Positions 8,587 to 17,333 of a stretch of DNA of 64,000 nt are shown one piece after another. Both the position numbers and the translations under genes were made by a program. The notes beneath the pieces were generated by a model. It made no database searches and was not told where the DNA came from. It saw only the letters and a list, made by a program, of their open reading frames with translations. Where the stretch lies: positions 372,001 through 436,000 of the forward strand of contig MSDW01000001.1 of the NCBI GenBank assembly GCA_001914405.1, read 5' to 3'. This DNA is from Candidatus Methanohalarchaeum thermophilum. Lineage in GTDB: Archaea > Halobacteriota > Methanonatronarchaeia > Methanonatronarchaeales > Methanonatronarchaeaceae. Position 1 is the first letter of the stretch. Every line of letters starts with the position of its first letter.

Positions 8587-10761
8587 TTGGGGCTAAATGT
8601 GTCAGGGGATATGTTTACATTCGACATCTTTAAAGATGATTCGGAAGAACAAAGTTTAACGAGAAAGCTCTCTATTTTTTCAATAATATCTTCTATTTTA
8701 TTAGGGACTTGGTTAAGAATAGGCATGGGAACATTAGACAAGTTACAGAAGTTTGATCCCTTTGAGATGTACCATCTTTCCAAGTATTGGCTAGCTCACT
8801 GGACATTTCAAAAAAAGGATCTTTACCTTTTTCCTGGCTCTAATGGAGAGTTATCTGGAGTAGGTTATCCTCCTCTTACACATGCAATTCCAGCTACTTT
8901 AACAAAATTTTTTAACTTATTAGGCTTTAATCTTGACTTAAAGACGGTAGTAATAATCTTACCTGTATTTTTAGCAGCATTTCTTCCACTAATATATTGG
9001 TTTTTAGGTAAAGAGCTATACAACGAAAAAGTTGGAATAGTAGCAGCTTTTTTAACAGTTGTTTTTCCTGAGTTTATTCGCGTAGGTAGAGCAGGAGCCT
9101 ATGATACCAATATATACATCGTTATTTTCCTCCCACTCACACTTGGCCTATTTGTCAAATCATTCAATCAAGAGAATCTAGTGAAGAAAACTAAGTGGAG
9201 TATCTTAGGGGGGACAGCTCTAGGCCTATTTGGGTTGTTTTGGGCTGGTTACACCTTAATGTTTGCTTTAATAGCTTTTTCAATACTAACTTACACTTTC
9301 CTAGCTTCTTGGCTTGATAAAATAAAAGAAGAGGATACATACTCTCTTTTAGGAATACTGGTCTCATATCCTATATTGTTATATTTCCATTCGTTAAGTA
9401 GCTTAGAAGGAGTTTTACTAGTTATACCATTAATATTTTTTCCTTATATAGCAGCAAAAATACCAGAGTGGTCTGAAAAAGTATCCTGGATTAAAAATGG
9501 CTTAAAATTCAGAAAAGCCATTGTAACATTAGGTTCGCTTATAGTAGTTACTGGAGCAGTACTAACATACTATGAGCTTCTCCCAGTCGATGTTAGAGGA
9601 ATAGGATTAGTTAAAAAAACAGCAGTAATCCATCAAACAATCGGTGAACTACAGCCAACTTTTGGAAAAGGTTTCCAAAAAGGAGCCGTTCCACTACAGA
9701 ACGCCTTCGGAACCTGGGGCGCACTAATCCTACCAGTAATAATACTTCCAATCATCTATATAACCTATAAACTAATCAAACAATTCAATATGGGAAGAAC
9801 CTTTGAACTAACAATTGTGTCTTTCACATTTCTAATGAATTTCGCGGCAGCAAGATTTCTTCCTCTATACCTGTTTTTTGTTACACCAGTAGTAGCAGCT
9901 GAAATAGTAGCACTCCTCGAGATACTAGGACTCAAAAATATTAGAGAAAAAATGAAAAAAGAATATGGAAAGGTAAAAGGATTTGACCTGATAAAAGTCA
10001 CATTCACCATATTTGTAATACTAACAATTTCATTTACCTCTCTGCCACTTGCAGGAGGACTAAATGTCCAACAGTATCCTTCAGGAGTATATGCAGAATC
10101 TAATGGAGCCTGGATCTCAACATTTGACTTCTTCAACCAAGACGAAAACATAACAAGAGAAGACTATGTACTCAGCTGGTGGGACTATGGGTTCCCAATG
10201 AAAGCTCTATCAAATGTAAGCGTAGTAACTGATAATACACAAGCCAACGCCGAAGTAGCTGCTAAGTTCTATATGATGCAAAATATGACCGAAGCATACG
10301 AATATCTAACAGAAAACATGTCAGAACAGAGAGGAGAAGAAGTAGACTATGTTATAGGCAACAAAGCACTAGGAATTTACATACCAGGAACTATATACGG
10401 AGGAAAAACGGGTGCAGTAGCAACTGTAGCCCAAGTAAACCCAAGCGAGTATGTCAGTGACTGGCCAAACTCAGCCAAAAACAGGCTCTCACAACAACTA
10501 CCATTCGCAATATACTACAGAAGTGGAATGAATTACCCAAATGTACCTAAGCCCTTAACTGAAACAGTTTATTACAACTTAGCATTTCCAGCAGGCCCTA
10601 CACCCGGCCTAATGAATATTACACAGGAACCAGAAGTAGGAGATATTCTCTACGATCACTACAAGGTTGTCTATAAAACTAACAACTCTAAACAACCAGG
10701 ACCATGGGGAGGAAGCGCTATAACAGTTTACAAGCTAGTAAACGAAACTAATCCCACATAA
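8587..10761 (+). CDS. aglB: Oligosaccharyltransferase AglB (STT3 family)
   Basis: Membrane enzyme that transfers a lipid-linked glycan to Asn in N-X-S/T sequons on the outer face of the cell membrane. About 724 aa. The first 480 residues hold many transmembrane helices, including LGTWLRIG near the first loop and RAGAYDTNIY, the DxD-like metal motif of the first external loop. The soluble domain starts near 500 and has the catalytic-site signature WWDYG at residues 531-535. The start is unresolved: TTG 8587, GTG 8599 and ATG 8611 are all in frame, and an AT-rich TATA-like box at 8572-8580 favours 8599 or 8611. The first transmembrane helix follows any of these. No other gene is in the transcription unit. 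Confidence 0.93.
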   Translation: MGLNVSGDMFTFDIFKDDSEEQSLTRKLSIFSIISSILLGTWLRIGMGTLDKLQKFDPFEMYHLSKYWLAHWTFQKKDLYLFPGSNGELSGVGYPPLTHAIPATLTKFFNLLGFNLDLKTVVIILPVFLAAFLPLIYWFLGKELYNEKVGIVAAFLTVVFPEFIRVGRAGAYDTNIYIVIFLPLTLGLFVKSFNQENLVKKTKWSILGGTALGLFGLFWAGYTLMFALIAFSILTYTFLASWLDKIKEEDTYSLLGILVSYPILLYFHSLSSLEGVLLVIPLIFFPYIAAKIPEWSEKVSWIKNGLKFRKAIVTLGSLIVVTGAVLTYYELLPVDVRGIGLVKKTAVIHQTIGELQPTFGKGFQKGAVPLQNAFGTWGALILPVIILPIIYITYKLIKQFNMGRTFELTIVSFTFLMNFAAARFLPLYLFFVTPVVAAEIVALLEILGLKNIREKMKKEYGKVKGFDLIKVTFTIFVILTISFTSLPLAGGLNVQQYPSGVYAESNGAWISTFDFFNQDENITREDYVLSWWDYGFPMKALSNVSVVTDNTQANAEVAAKFYMMQNMTEAYEYLTENMSEQRGEEVDYVIGNKALGIYIPGTIYGGKTGAVATVAQVNPSEYVSDWPNSAKNRLSQQLPFAIYYRSGMNYPNVPKPLTETVYYNLAFPAGPTPGLMNITQEPEVGDILYDHYKVVYKTNNSKQPGPWGGSAITVYKLVNETNPT

Positions 10762-10833
10762 AAAAGACAAAAAGAACCAGAGATTTTATTCTCGTGAACA
10801 ATAACCTCTTCATTTCTTAAATCTTTAATCTTG

Positions 10834-11158
10834 AGAGAAGTGACCTCACAGCAGAGCTGTCGGGCTTTGTGTGGCGGGATGGATCCCGGTGTTGGTGGAA
10901 ACACCTCTTTTTCCAGCCGACACGAACTATCGCTTTGAAGCGAGACAACCTAGACCTGGGGTAGCCGCATACTGCGGATTATCACCTGCTCCTCGATAGC
11001 TTCACTCCACCCAACGCCAGCCGTCCCAACCTTAACGGTTTCTTGAAACCTGGAAAATTCTTATCCAAAAGAGCCACTTTTAGGAGTTACCAAAACATGT
11101 TCTCCCACCATGAAATTTTTTGGCACCCCCCCAGCAGAACCGTAAGGATCTCTGCCTT
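10834..11158 (-). mobile_element. Non-coding structured element, family C
   Basis: The minus-strand right end is GAGGTCACTTCTC-like, as in family A. The interior holds several perfect short hairpins: CCGCA/TGCGG, TCGCT/AGCGA and GGTGTT/AACACC. It is more GC-rich than its surroundings and has no open frame. The box CTGGCGTTGGGTGGAG recalls the family-A box TGGCGTGGAGC, so it may be a distant relative. The left end is tentative. Confidence 0.5.
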
Positions 11159-11230
11159 AAATAGTATAGAGAAAAAAATTAAAACTTAAATATTTGAGCA
11201 GATAAGTTTGAAGCTAGTTGACAAACTTTT

Positions 11231-11649
11231 AACTTTAGTGCCGAGAAATTCCCTTCCTTTCTTTGATAGGATGGGAGGGTGAATCGGCACAGGGTATTTG
11301 TATTTGGGGGGCGATGGGTTTTTCGTTGAGAGGTTTTTCAGCCTGTAGGCCAAGTTTGGGTGGGCAAGCACTTGAGTGCAGGGCTCTATCGCAATAGATG
11401 TGTGGTGGGGGTGGGAACGGGGCTCCTCTGTGATCGAGCCTAGGACCAAGGCGCATGATGGCGATGGACATGGCAGAAGTACTGGAAACCAGTATTTAAG
11501 TCCTTGTGGGTCTGCAATGTTTGGCAGTCCGTGTCTGCCTTTGTTAGACCATTCGGTAACAAGGCACCAAATCTTGGATGCTGGTCTTGTGAATGGATGG
11601 AAGCACCTTCCTAAATCTTTGATTAGGTAGGTGAGAAGGTCACGGTCAA
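11231..11649 (+). mobile_element. Non-coding element, family D
   Basis: The left end is enclosed by a perfect 7-bp stem, GTGCCGA at about 11238 and TCGGCAC at about 11285, around a hairpin region. The right end reads CCTAAATCTTTGATTAGG followed by TAGGTGAGAAGGTCACGG. TAGTTGAC at 11217 and GTCAACTA near 11645 form an outer inverted pair. The interior is GC-richer than its surroundings and unlike family A. Short open frames across it show no protein similarity that I can recognise. Confidence 0.5.
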
Positions 11650-11693
11650 CTATCTCCTAAAACCTTAAACAATTTTTTTCTTTTCTAGATTAT

Positions 11694-12100
11694 AGAGTTG
11701 GAGGCAGAAAACCTGTGTTCTTCAAGGGGTATGGGATGAATGCCTTTAATAACATTTGAGTGATTTTGGAACTGAGTTAAGCTTTGGCTGTTAGGCGTTT
11801 TGCCTTGTCAGATAAACGTGGGCCATTTCTTTGTTCATTGGCCTAGGAAATCTCTGGGTAAGCCCGAAACAGCTTGGGAGTAGGGGGTTCTAGTGGTTGG
11901 TGTGGAGCAGCCGCTGAGGAATAAGAGGAACCCTCATTGGGTTGGTATATGGGCTTTGTGCCCTAATCCAGTTTTTCCCTTAAAGCGCAAGTTCCCTTGC
12001 TGACTGGGTGTATGAGACAAGCCCAGTAGATAACGCAGGCTCCAACTTGGATAAGCCCTCGCAAGGAAATTCACCTCCCTTAGGGAGTGAGTCACTTCAC
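11694..12100 (+). mobile_element. Non-coding IS200/IS605-type element, family A copy A3
   Basis: About 407 bp, starting after TTAT and ending GTCACTTCAC at 12100. The core is shared with the other copies: GGTAAGCCCGAAAC, GGTGTGGAGCAGCC, GGAATAAG, and the GGGC-TTTGT-GCCC hairpin. The conserved hairpin is CTGGG 12004-12008 with CCCAG 12022-12026 (13-base loop). It lies inside an outer stem CCTTGC 11995-12000 with GCAAGG 12061-12066. No coding frame. Confidence 0.8.
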
Positions 12101-12111
12101 TAACTCTTTAT

Positions 12112-12442
12112 CTTAGTGGTTGAGAAGACTCTTTCCTAATTTTTGATTAGAGGGGGATGAATTAACCTGAGGGGTTAGATGATTCTGTGTTTTAGGTTTT
12201 GGGTGTGGGGCAGGGGTTGTGGCTGAAGTTTATAGCCCTTGACGCGTGAGTCTCTGTAACCATCTCTTGGGTATTTAAAGTTTCGTGGATAGGATCCAGG
12301 GAATCTCCCATAGAAAGCTTCCTAGATAAGGGCCACCTGGGACTGAGATTGGATGACGGCGGTAGGAAGTAAAACCTCCTTTGACTCTGGAAGCTTCCTC
12401 TCCAAAATTTCTTGATTTTGGTGGGGTAGGAAGTCACTTCGT
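12112..12442 (+). mobile_element. Non-coding IS200/IS605-type element, family B copy B1
   Basis: Begins directly after TTTAT (12107-12111) with CTTAGTGGTTGAGAAG and ends near GTCACTTC at 12440. The right-end hairpin is CCAAAATTTCTTGATTTTGG. The interior differs from family A but matches B2 at 21810-22122, including the blocks GCTTCCTAGATAAGGGCC, GGACTGAGAT and GGAAGTAAAACCTCC. It lies 11 bases from A3, head to tail. No coding frame. Confidence 0.7.
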
Positions 12443-12548
12443 CATCATAAGCTGGTAGGTTTTTTGGCGATATTCATTTTCTTATCTTAAGAAGTCTCTT
12501 TCCTGATCCTTGGTTGGGTATTGGGTAGTTGACTGTAATTTGTATGAT

Positions 12549-13754
12549 TTAGAAGAATAGTAGCATTATTATGATGTTATAAGCCATTATTATGGAAACT
12601 GGTTTAGCTAGTTCTTTTAGGTTCTTTTTTAGGTTTGAGCCGAAGTATTCTATTGTTACTACTAGGCATAGGTGAACTGGTGAGATTAGGTATCCGAGGT
12701 AACTTGAGATGAATAGCATACTTATATGGATGGGATCGTTTGGGATTAGGGGTAAGAGGAGGGGGAATGATATGCCTATGGTAGCCATTCCGATTCCAGT
12801 TATTACTCCGATCATGAATGGTAATATGATTGCTATTAAGAGTAGGGGTACTCCAATTGCTCTTGAGGAGTTTATTAGTTCTGTTAGCGAACCGCTTGAT
12901 TTGACAATGTATCTGAAGAACATTATTCCGATTACGGCGAAGACTAGTTTAGGGGGGAATCCTTCTTTGATTATTTCGGCGGTTTTAGTTTTTGTTAGTC
13001 GATTATGGTTTTGTAGTAGCAGGATGATTAGTCCTAATGGTATAACATACATTAGTTTTACATTAAAAAATGCGTTGATGATTATTGGTACTAAAACAGG
13101 GGTTAAGTTCCATATTATCTTGCTTGTGTCTTTTAATAGGGTTTTTTTATCTGGTTTTTTTCCTACATTTAGTGGCTTAACGTAGAAGAAGTAACCTAAT
13201 ATTAGTGCTATTACAGTAACGGGTATTTGAATTGCTATTAGGTCGTATAAGTTGATTCCTCCTTGTTTGGCTGCTAGGACGAGGTCGGGTGAGAACGGGA
13301 AGATGAAGAAGATGAAATGTCTGAACCAGAAGTTTACTAGTGTTTTTTGTTCTGCGTTTCCGCCTAGTTTTTCAGCTTCTGGTTCCATGATTGGGGCTGA
13401 CATCAAAGCTCCACCTGGCATAGGTAGAAATCCGAAGATTGTGGGGATTGCGGCTACGGTTCCTCGACTGCTAATTAGTCTTCTAAATGAATTTAGTATT
13501 CTATCGACTTGATTTGTCTCTTTCATTCCGTATGCTATAGTATAGATGAATATAACTAATACTACTAGAGTTAATGTATCTGAAGAGGTTAATGAGGTTT
13601 TTGTTGTTTGTATAAATTGGGTTGGTGTAAATCTGTTGGTTATTGCGATGAATAGTGCACCTATTATCATCGCAGCACCGTAATTTATATCTTTTCTAAT
13701 TAAAGCTACTGTGATGATGAATCCGATTATTGTGCCTATTACTCCGATAAACAT
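12549..13754 (-). CDS. DUF401 family integral membrane protein
   Basis: Polytopic membrane protein of 401 aa with about 10-11 hydrophobic segments over its whole length. It carries the family hallmark LPMPGGALMSAPI near residue 110-122, with WFRHFIFF shortly after, which resembles permeases of the ArsB/NhaD-like ion transporter group. DUF401 proteins are found mostly in archaea and anaerobic bacteria, and their substrate is unknown. It is a single gene and starts ATG. The upstream neighbour, a sugar nucleotidyltransferase, is 81 bases away on the same strand. Confidence 0.82.
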   Translation of the reverse strand: MFIGVIGTIIGFIITVALIRKDINYGAAMIIGALFIAITNRFTPTQFIQTTKTSLTSSDTLTLVVLVIFIYTIAYGMKETNQVDRILNSFRRLISSRGTVAAIPTIFGFLPMPGGALMSAPIMEPEAEKLGGNAEQKTLVNFWFRHFIFFIFPFSPDLVLAAKQGGINLYDLIAIQIPVTVIALILGYFFYVKPLNVGKKPDKKTLLKDTSKIIWNLTPVLVPIIINAFFNVKLMYVIPLGLIILLLQNHNRLTKTKTAEIIKEGFPPKLVFAVIGIMFFRYIVKSSGSLTELINSSRAIGVPLLLIAIILPFMIGVITGIGMATIGISFPLLLPLIPNDPIHISMLFISSYLGYLISPVHLCLVVTIEYFGSNLKKNLKELAKPVSIIMAYNIIIMLLFF

Positions 13755-13835
13755 ATTAAAATCCTGTAAATTGGGTTTAAGTGCTTAATGACTAGTTCTT
13801 TAGTTGGAGATAGTTTGGTTAAGAAAAAAATTGGT

Positions 13836-14798
13836 TTATTCTAAGTTAGTGAATTTTTTATTCTTAGGTTTTGTTTTGGATACAATTTGATTTTTTATTT
13901 TTTTATTTGAAAGGTTTTTGTTATCTATAATGGTATTTTTTATCTTGCAATTCTCTATCTTGGTTTCTTCAAATATCAGTGAGTTTTTGATCTCTGAATC
14001 TATTACATTCGAACTTTTAATTAGGGATTTTTCTACCTTTGAATTTTTGACTTCTGAGTCTATAATACGATTTTCTCCTACTATAGATTTATATGCTTTG
14101 AGGTACCCTCGTGGGGTTCCTATATCAAACCATTTTCCATCAAATGAGAAGGCATTAACCTTTTCGTTTTTTATTAGCCATTCAATGAAGTATCCTGGAG
14201 AGTCAGGGTTTTTACCTGATTTTATGTATTCTTTTAGTGACTTTATGCCTTTTTCTGAGAACACATAAAACGCTATGCTAACTAGATTTGATTCGGGTTC
14301 TTCGGGTTTTTCTTTAAATTCTTTAACTTCTGTATCTTTTACATTTAATACTCCATATTGGCTTGCTTCTTCTATAGGTACTTTATATGCTGCTAAACAA
14401 GAATTCTGTTTTTTCTCATAGAAGTCTAAAAAATCTGAAATATTAAACGATATATAATTGTCTCCAGCTGCCACTAGTAGAGGCCCGCTTATATCTTCTT
14501 CTTTTATTATTTGGCTTAGGGCACCTATGGCACCAGGTTTTTCTTTTTCCTTGTTTGTGTCTTCCACTGTTATCTTCGTGTTTTCATAGCTATTTTTACT
14601 CAAGTAGTCTTCAAAATCTGGTTCAAATTTCTTATTAGCAGAAATAATTGTTTCATGTATTCTTTTTTCTTTTTTTATTTCTTCTAGGATGTGTTCAATT
14701 ATTGGTTTCTTGCCTAGCGGTAGCAGAGGTTTTGCTCTGTTTTTTGTTAATGGCCACAGCCTAGTAGCGTATCCACCTGCTAGTATTACCGCTTTCAT
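13836..14798 (-). CDS. NDP-sugar pyrophosphorylase (nucleotidyltransferase)
   Basis: Enzyme of about 320 aa that makes an NDP-hexose from hexose-1-phosphate and NTP. It opens MKAVILAGGYATRLWPLT with the downstream AKPLLPLGKKPI, which is the nucleotide-binding signature; Ala replaces the usual Gly before TRL. GDNYISF near 120 is the metal-binding region and DIGTPRGYLKA near 227 is the substrate site. The last 75 residues consist of repeated I/V-xx-S/C-x-I motifs, a short left-handed beta-helix ending in a basic tail. I take the ATG at 14798; a GTG at 14807 would add three residues. Probably supplies the glycosylation pathway. Confidence 0.88.
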   Translation of the reverse strand: MKAVILAGGYATRLWPLTKNRAKPLLPLGKKPIIEHILEEIKKEKRIHETIISANKKFEPDFEDYLSKNSYENTKITVEDTNKEKEKPGAIGALSQIIKEEDISGPLLVAAGDNYISFNISDFLDFYEKKQNSCLAAYKVPIEEASQYGVLNVKDTEVKEFKEKPEEPESNLVSIAFYVFSEKGIKSLKEYIKSGKNPDSPGYFIEWLIKNEKVNAFSFDGKWFDIGTPRGYLKAYKSIVGENRIIDSEVKNSKVEKSLIKSSNVIDSEIKNSLIFEETKIENCKIKNTIIDNKNLSNKKIKNQIVSKTKPKNKKFTNLE

Positions 14799-14891
14799 CT
14801 GAACCACAGTAATCTATTTACGGTTTTTTATAAAGTTATCCCTGACTCATACACTAAACTTTAATAAAAAAATTACACAAATGAGTAAGTA

Positions 14892-15653
14892 ATGAAAACT
14901 TTAGCTGTAATGAGTGGAAAAGGTGGAGTAGGCAAAAGCACGATAGCAGCGAACCTAGCCGCATTAATATCCAAAGAACATAAAGTAGGTATCTTAGATA
15001 CTGATTTCCATGGCCCAACAATACCTAAAATTTTAGATATAGAAGAAGAAGCCTTGCTAACTACACCAGATGGAGAGATAGAACCAGTAAAATACAACGA
15101 AAACCTGCAAGCAGTATCAATCGATTTAATGCAGCAGGAAGAAGACCAACCAACGATCTGGAGAGGCCCCCTAAAGATGAAAGTAATAAAAGAATTCTCA
15201 AACGAAATACACTGGGATGAAAGCACTGAATACCTGATAATAGATCTACCTCCAGGAACAGGTGACGAACCATTGAGCGTTGCGCAAGAATTTCAGGGAA
15301 TCGATGGAGCTATAATAGTAACAACACCTCAAGATGTAGCATTGAAATCTGTAAGAAAATCCGTAAACTTCGCAAAGAGAATAGATCTAGAAGTAATAGG
15401 TGTTATTCAAAATATGAATAAACTCAAGTGCCCAAATTGCGGGGAAGAAATCAAAATATTTGGCAGTGGAGGAGGAGTAGAAATGTCCAAGGAACTAGAT
15501 ATACCATTCCTAGGAAGCTTACCTCTTGATCCTGAAATAATGCAAAGCGGCGAAAAAGGCAAACCATTCGTAGAAGAAGATACAAAACTAAAAGAATCGA
15601 TGGAGACAATATTTAATAATGTTAAAGATATTTTAGGTGAGAAAAACAAGTAA
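14892..15653 (+). CDS. Mrp/NBP35-family P-loop ATPase, Fe-S cluster carrier
   Basis: Cytoplasmic scaffold/carrier of 253 aa that delivers [4Fe-4S] clusters to target proteins. The deviant Walker A GKGGVGKST is at residues 9-17, LDTDFHGPTIPK follows as switch I, and IIDLPPGTGDE as Walker B. The cluster-ligating CPNC lies near residue 179-182. It is divergent from the nucleotidyltransferase and is followed by a DUF134 gene. DUF134 genes are often found near Mrp-type or dinitrogenase-cofactor-type genes, so a link to iron or metal-cofactor handling is reasonable. Confidence 0.93.
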   Translation: MKTLAVMSGKGGVGKSTIAANLAALISKEHKVGILDTDFHGPTIPKILDIEEEALLTTPDGEIEPVKYNENLQAVSIDLMQQEEDQPTIWRGPLKMKVIKEFSNEIHWDESTEYLIIDLPPGTGDEPLSVAQEFQGIDGAIIVTTPQDVALKSVRKSVNFAKRIDLEVIGVIQNMNKLKCPNCGEEIKIFGSGGGVEMSKELDIPFLGSLPLDPEIMQSGEKGKPFVEEDTKLKESMETIFNNVKDILGEKNK

Positions 15654-15867
15654 AAAAACAAAAAAAAGAGTATAAAAAGCCTCGAAGCTTTAGAAGATCT
15701 AAAATACCTCTATAAATAAAAAATCACTCAGATATTAATTGCATCAGGTTACTATATGTCGAAAACTCATATTTTACAGTATTTCTATGGAAACACCAAA
15801 TAAGTTCACTAAAATATTTTTGGATTTGAAAAAAATTGATCACTAAGTTCATTCAGGTGAGAATAAG

Positions 15868-16212
15868 GTGGGTAAACGAAAAAGAAAAAGAGGCCGGCCT
15901 AGATGCCCAAGAAAGGTTAAGGATTTACCTGAGGCAGATGTATTTAAGCCTAGAGGTATTCCAGCAAGGGAATTAGAGAGAACTAAATTAAATATAGAAG
16001 AACTAGAAGCAGTGAGATTAACTGATATCGAAGACATGACCCAAAATGAGGCAGCCAATGAAATGGGCATATCGAGAAAATCATTCTGGAATGACCTAAA
16101 AAAGGCAAGAAGAAAAATAGCTGAGGCATTAGTTCAAGGAAAAGCAATAGAAATTAGAGGAGGAAACTACTCTATAGAAAAAGATAAAAAAGAAGAAAAT
16201 AAAGAAAATTAA
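15868..16212 (+). CDS. DUF134 (UPF0251) family HTH protein
   Basis: DNA-binding protein of 114 aa starting at GTG 15868, with AGGTGAG 7 bases upstream as ribosome binding site. The N-terminus GKRKRKRGRPRCPRKV is the basic family signature. LEAVRLTDIEDMTQNEAA and MGISRKSFWNDLKKAR form a sigma-region-4-like helix-turn-helix at about 50-85. The C-terminus is charged. It is the gene after mrp, with a 214-base gap. Its regulatory target is not known. Confidence 0.88.
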   Translation: MGKRKRKRGRPRCPRKVKDLPEADVFKPRGIPARELERTKLNIEELEAVRLTDIEDMTQNEAANEMGISRKSFWNDLKKARRKIAEALVQGKAIEIRGGNYSIEKDKKEENKEN

Positions 16213-16229
16213 TTCTATAATAGAGTAAA

Positions 16230-16650
16230 TGAGAGGATCCCATAGCTTACAATGCGGATCAATTTACAGAATTTCGCCAGAAAGTTTACCTGCTTTAGTG
16301 GTAGGGTGAATTGCGAGATTATTGATAGGAGTAAGGATAAAAACGCATTTAGAGTTTCGGGTAAGCTCTGAGTCTTTAAAGCTGGTTGAGGGCATCAGGA
16401 CAGGGCGAAATGAATCCCTGTCTTGATAATACTAAACCCTCTATCTAAAACGAGGGCACTACTGGTGGTGCTCCAGATCCCGAGCTGTTGAATCTGTCCT
16501 CTGTATGTTATGTTGGTTATTAGGTTAGGTATTTGGGGGACTTGTAATAGGGCCTGTCTGTGGTGGGATAGGTTTCTATCGGTAGTTCGAAGACCAGATG
16601 ATAAGGGCGAATTGATGGAACCCCACAAATTTATTCATGGGAGGACATCA
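16230..16650. other. Structured non-coding region, repeat type F
   Basis: About 420 bases without a gene. It starts with a hairpin GATCC/GGATC around CATAGCTTACAATGC and contains further local pairings such as CAGGACAGGG/CCCTGTCTTG. Read on the minus strand, TACCTAACCTAATAACC and a CATACAGAGGA box near its middle recur on the plus strand at about 62271-62305. It is therefore a dispersed repeat. It lacks the usual TTTAT/TCAC ends, and I found no RNase P or SRP RNA signature. Confidence 0.4.
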
Positions 16651-16736
16651 GATATACTACCTTCACGTTTATTTTTTTCTAATTAACCTACTTTAAAAAT
16701 CTACGAAAGATTTAAGTATTGCTTAAAAATAAAATC

Positions 16737-17012
16737 CTAGTAACTTATCTTAAACTCTTTAAATTCCTCCTTGTAATCTTCTTCATTTATTTCAAGGTCA
16801 TCTACACTAGCAGCTCTAGGACCTTCTTTGCAGAATTCAATCATTTCATCGACTTTTTCATTTTCTCCTTCGAAGACGGCTTCTACTCTTCCATCAGCTA
16901 GATTTTTTACCCATCCTTTAACGCCTTTTGTTCTGGCTTCTCGTCTAGTACTAGCCCTGAAACCCACGCCTTGTACACGACCACTAATAAAAACATGGAC
17001 TCTTTTACTCAT
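16737..17012 (-). CDS. acyP: Acylphosphatase
   Basis: Small cytoplasmic hydrolase of 91 aa that splits acyl-phosphate bonds. The phosphate-binding loop [12 protein letters not shown] contains the catalytic Arg, and [17 protein letters not shown] contains the catalytic Asn. The length equals the family norm. Monocistronic, with an AT-rich gap on both sides. Confidence 0.94.
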   Translation of the reverse strand: MSKRVHVFISGRVQGVGFRASTRREARTKGVKGWVKNLADGRVEAVFEGENEKVDEMIEFCKEGPRAASVDDLEINEEDYKEEFKEFKISY

Positions 17013-17333
17013 ATCATAATAACATAAAATCTAATTTAAAAGAAAATTTCCCCACTACAGTAAATTGAATAAAGATAAAAGACATAATTGGTATAAGGAA
17101 AGAGGTATCTATTTTTTCCGAGATCTGAAATCCATTGTAAGAATATGATTACCTTTTAGATCAATATTAAGCTAAAATAATTATCAATAAATAAAAAAGA
17201 AATAGTAAATCGATTAAAAATAATCTTTATGTTCTTAAGTTTAATCAAGGAAAAATAAAATAAAATAAAGTTAACTTTGTTTTAAGATCTTAATATTGTC
17301 TGTTAAATTATTTGATTAAATTAATATTGATTT
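17013..17333. other. AT-rich intergenic stretch
   Basis: About 320 bases, strongly AT-rich. Nothing recognisable apart from the approach to the left end of the tnpB element at 17334. Confidence 0.6.

Noticed and set aside
8532-8783. Minus-strand open frame at the start of aglB, and similar long frames opposite aglB, gyrB, gyrA and rfcL
   Set aside because: They lie fully within strongly supported genes on the other strand, have no recognisable domain and no ribosome site.
11376-11630. 84-codon frame in element D
   Set aside because: Non-coding element with structured ends; the translation shows no family and the frame is not shared with other copies.
16230-16650. Possible RNase P RNA or SRP RNA
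   Set aside because: The universally conserved boxes of RNase P RNA and the SRP helix-8 motif were not found, and blocks of it recur at 62 kb as a dispersed repeat.
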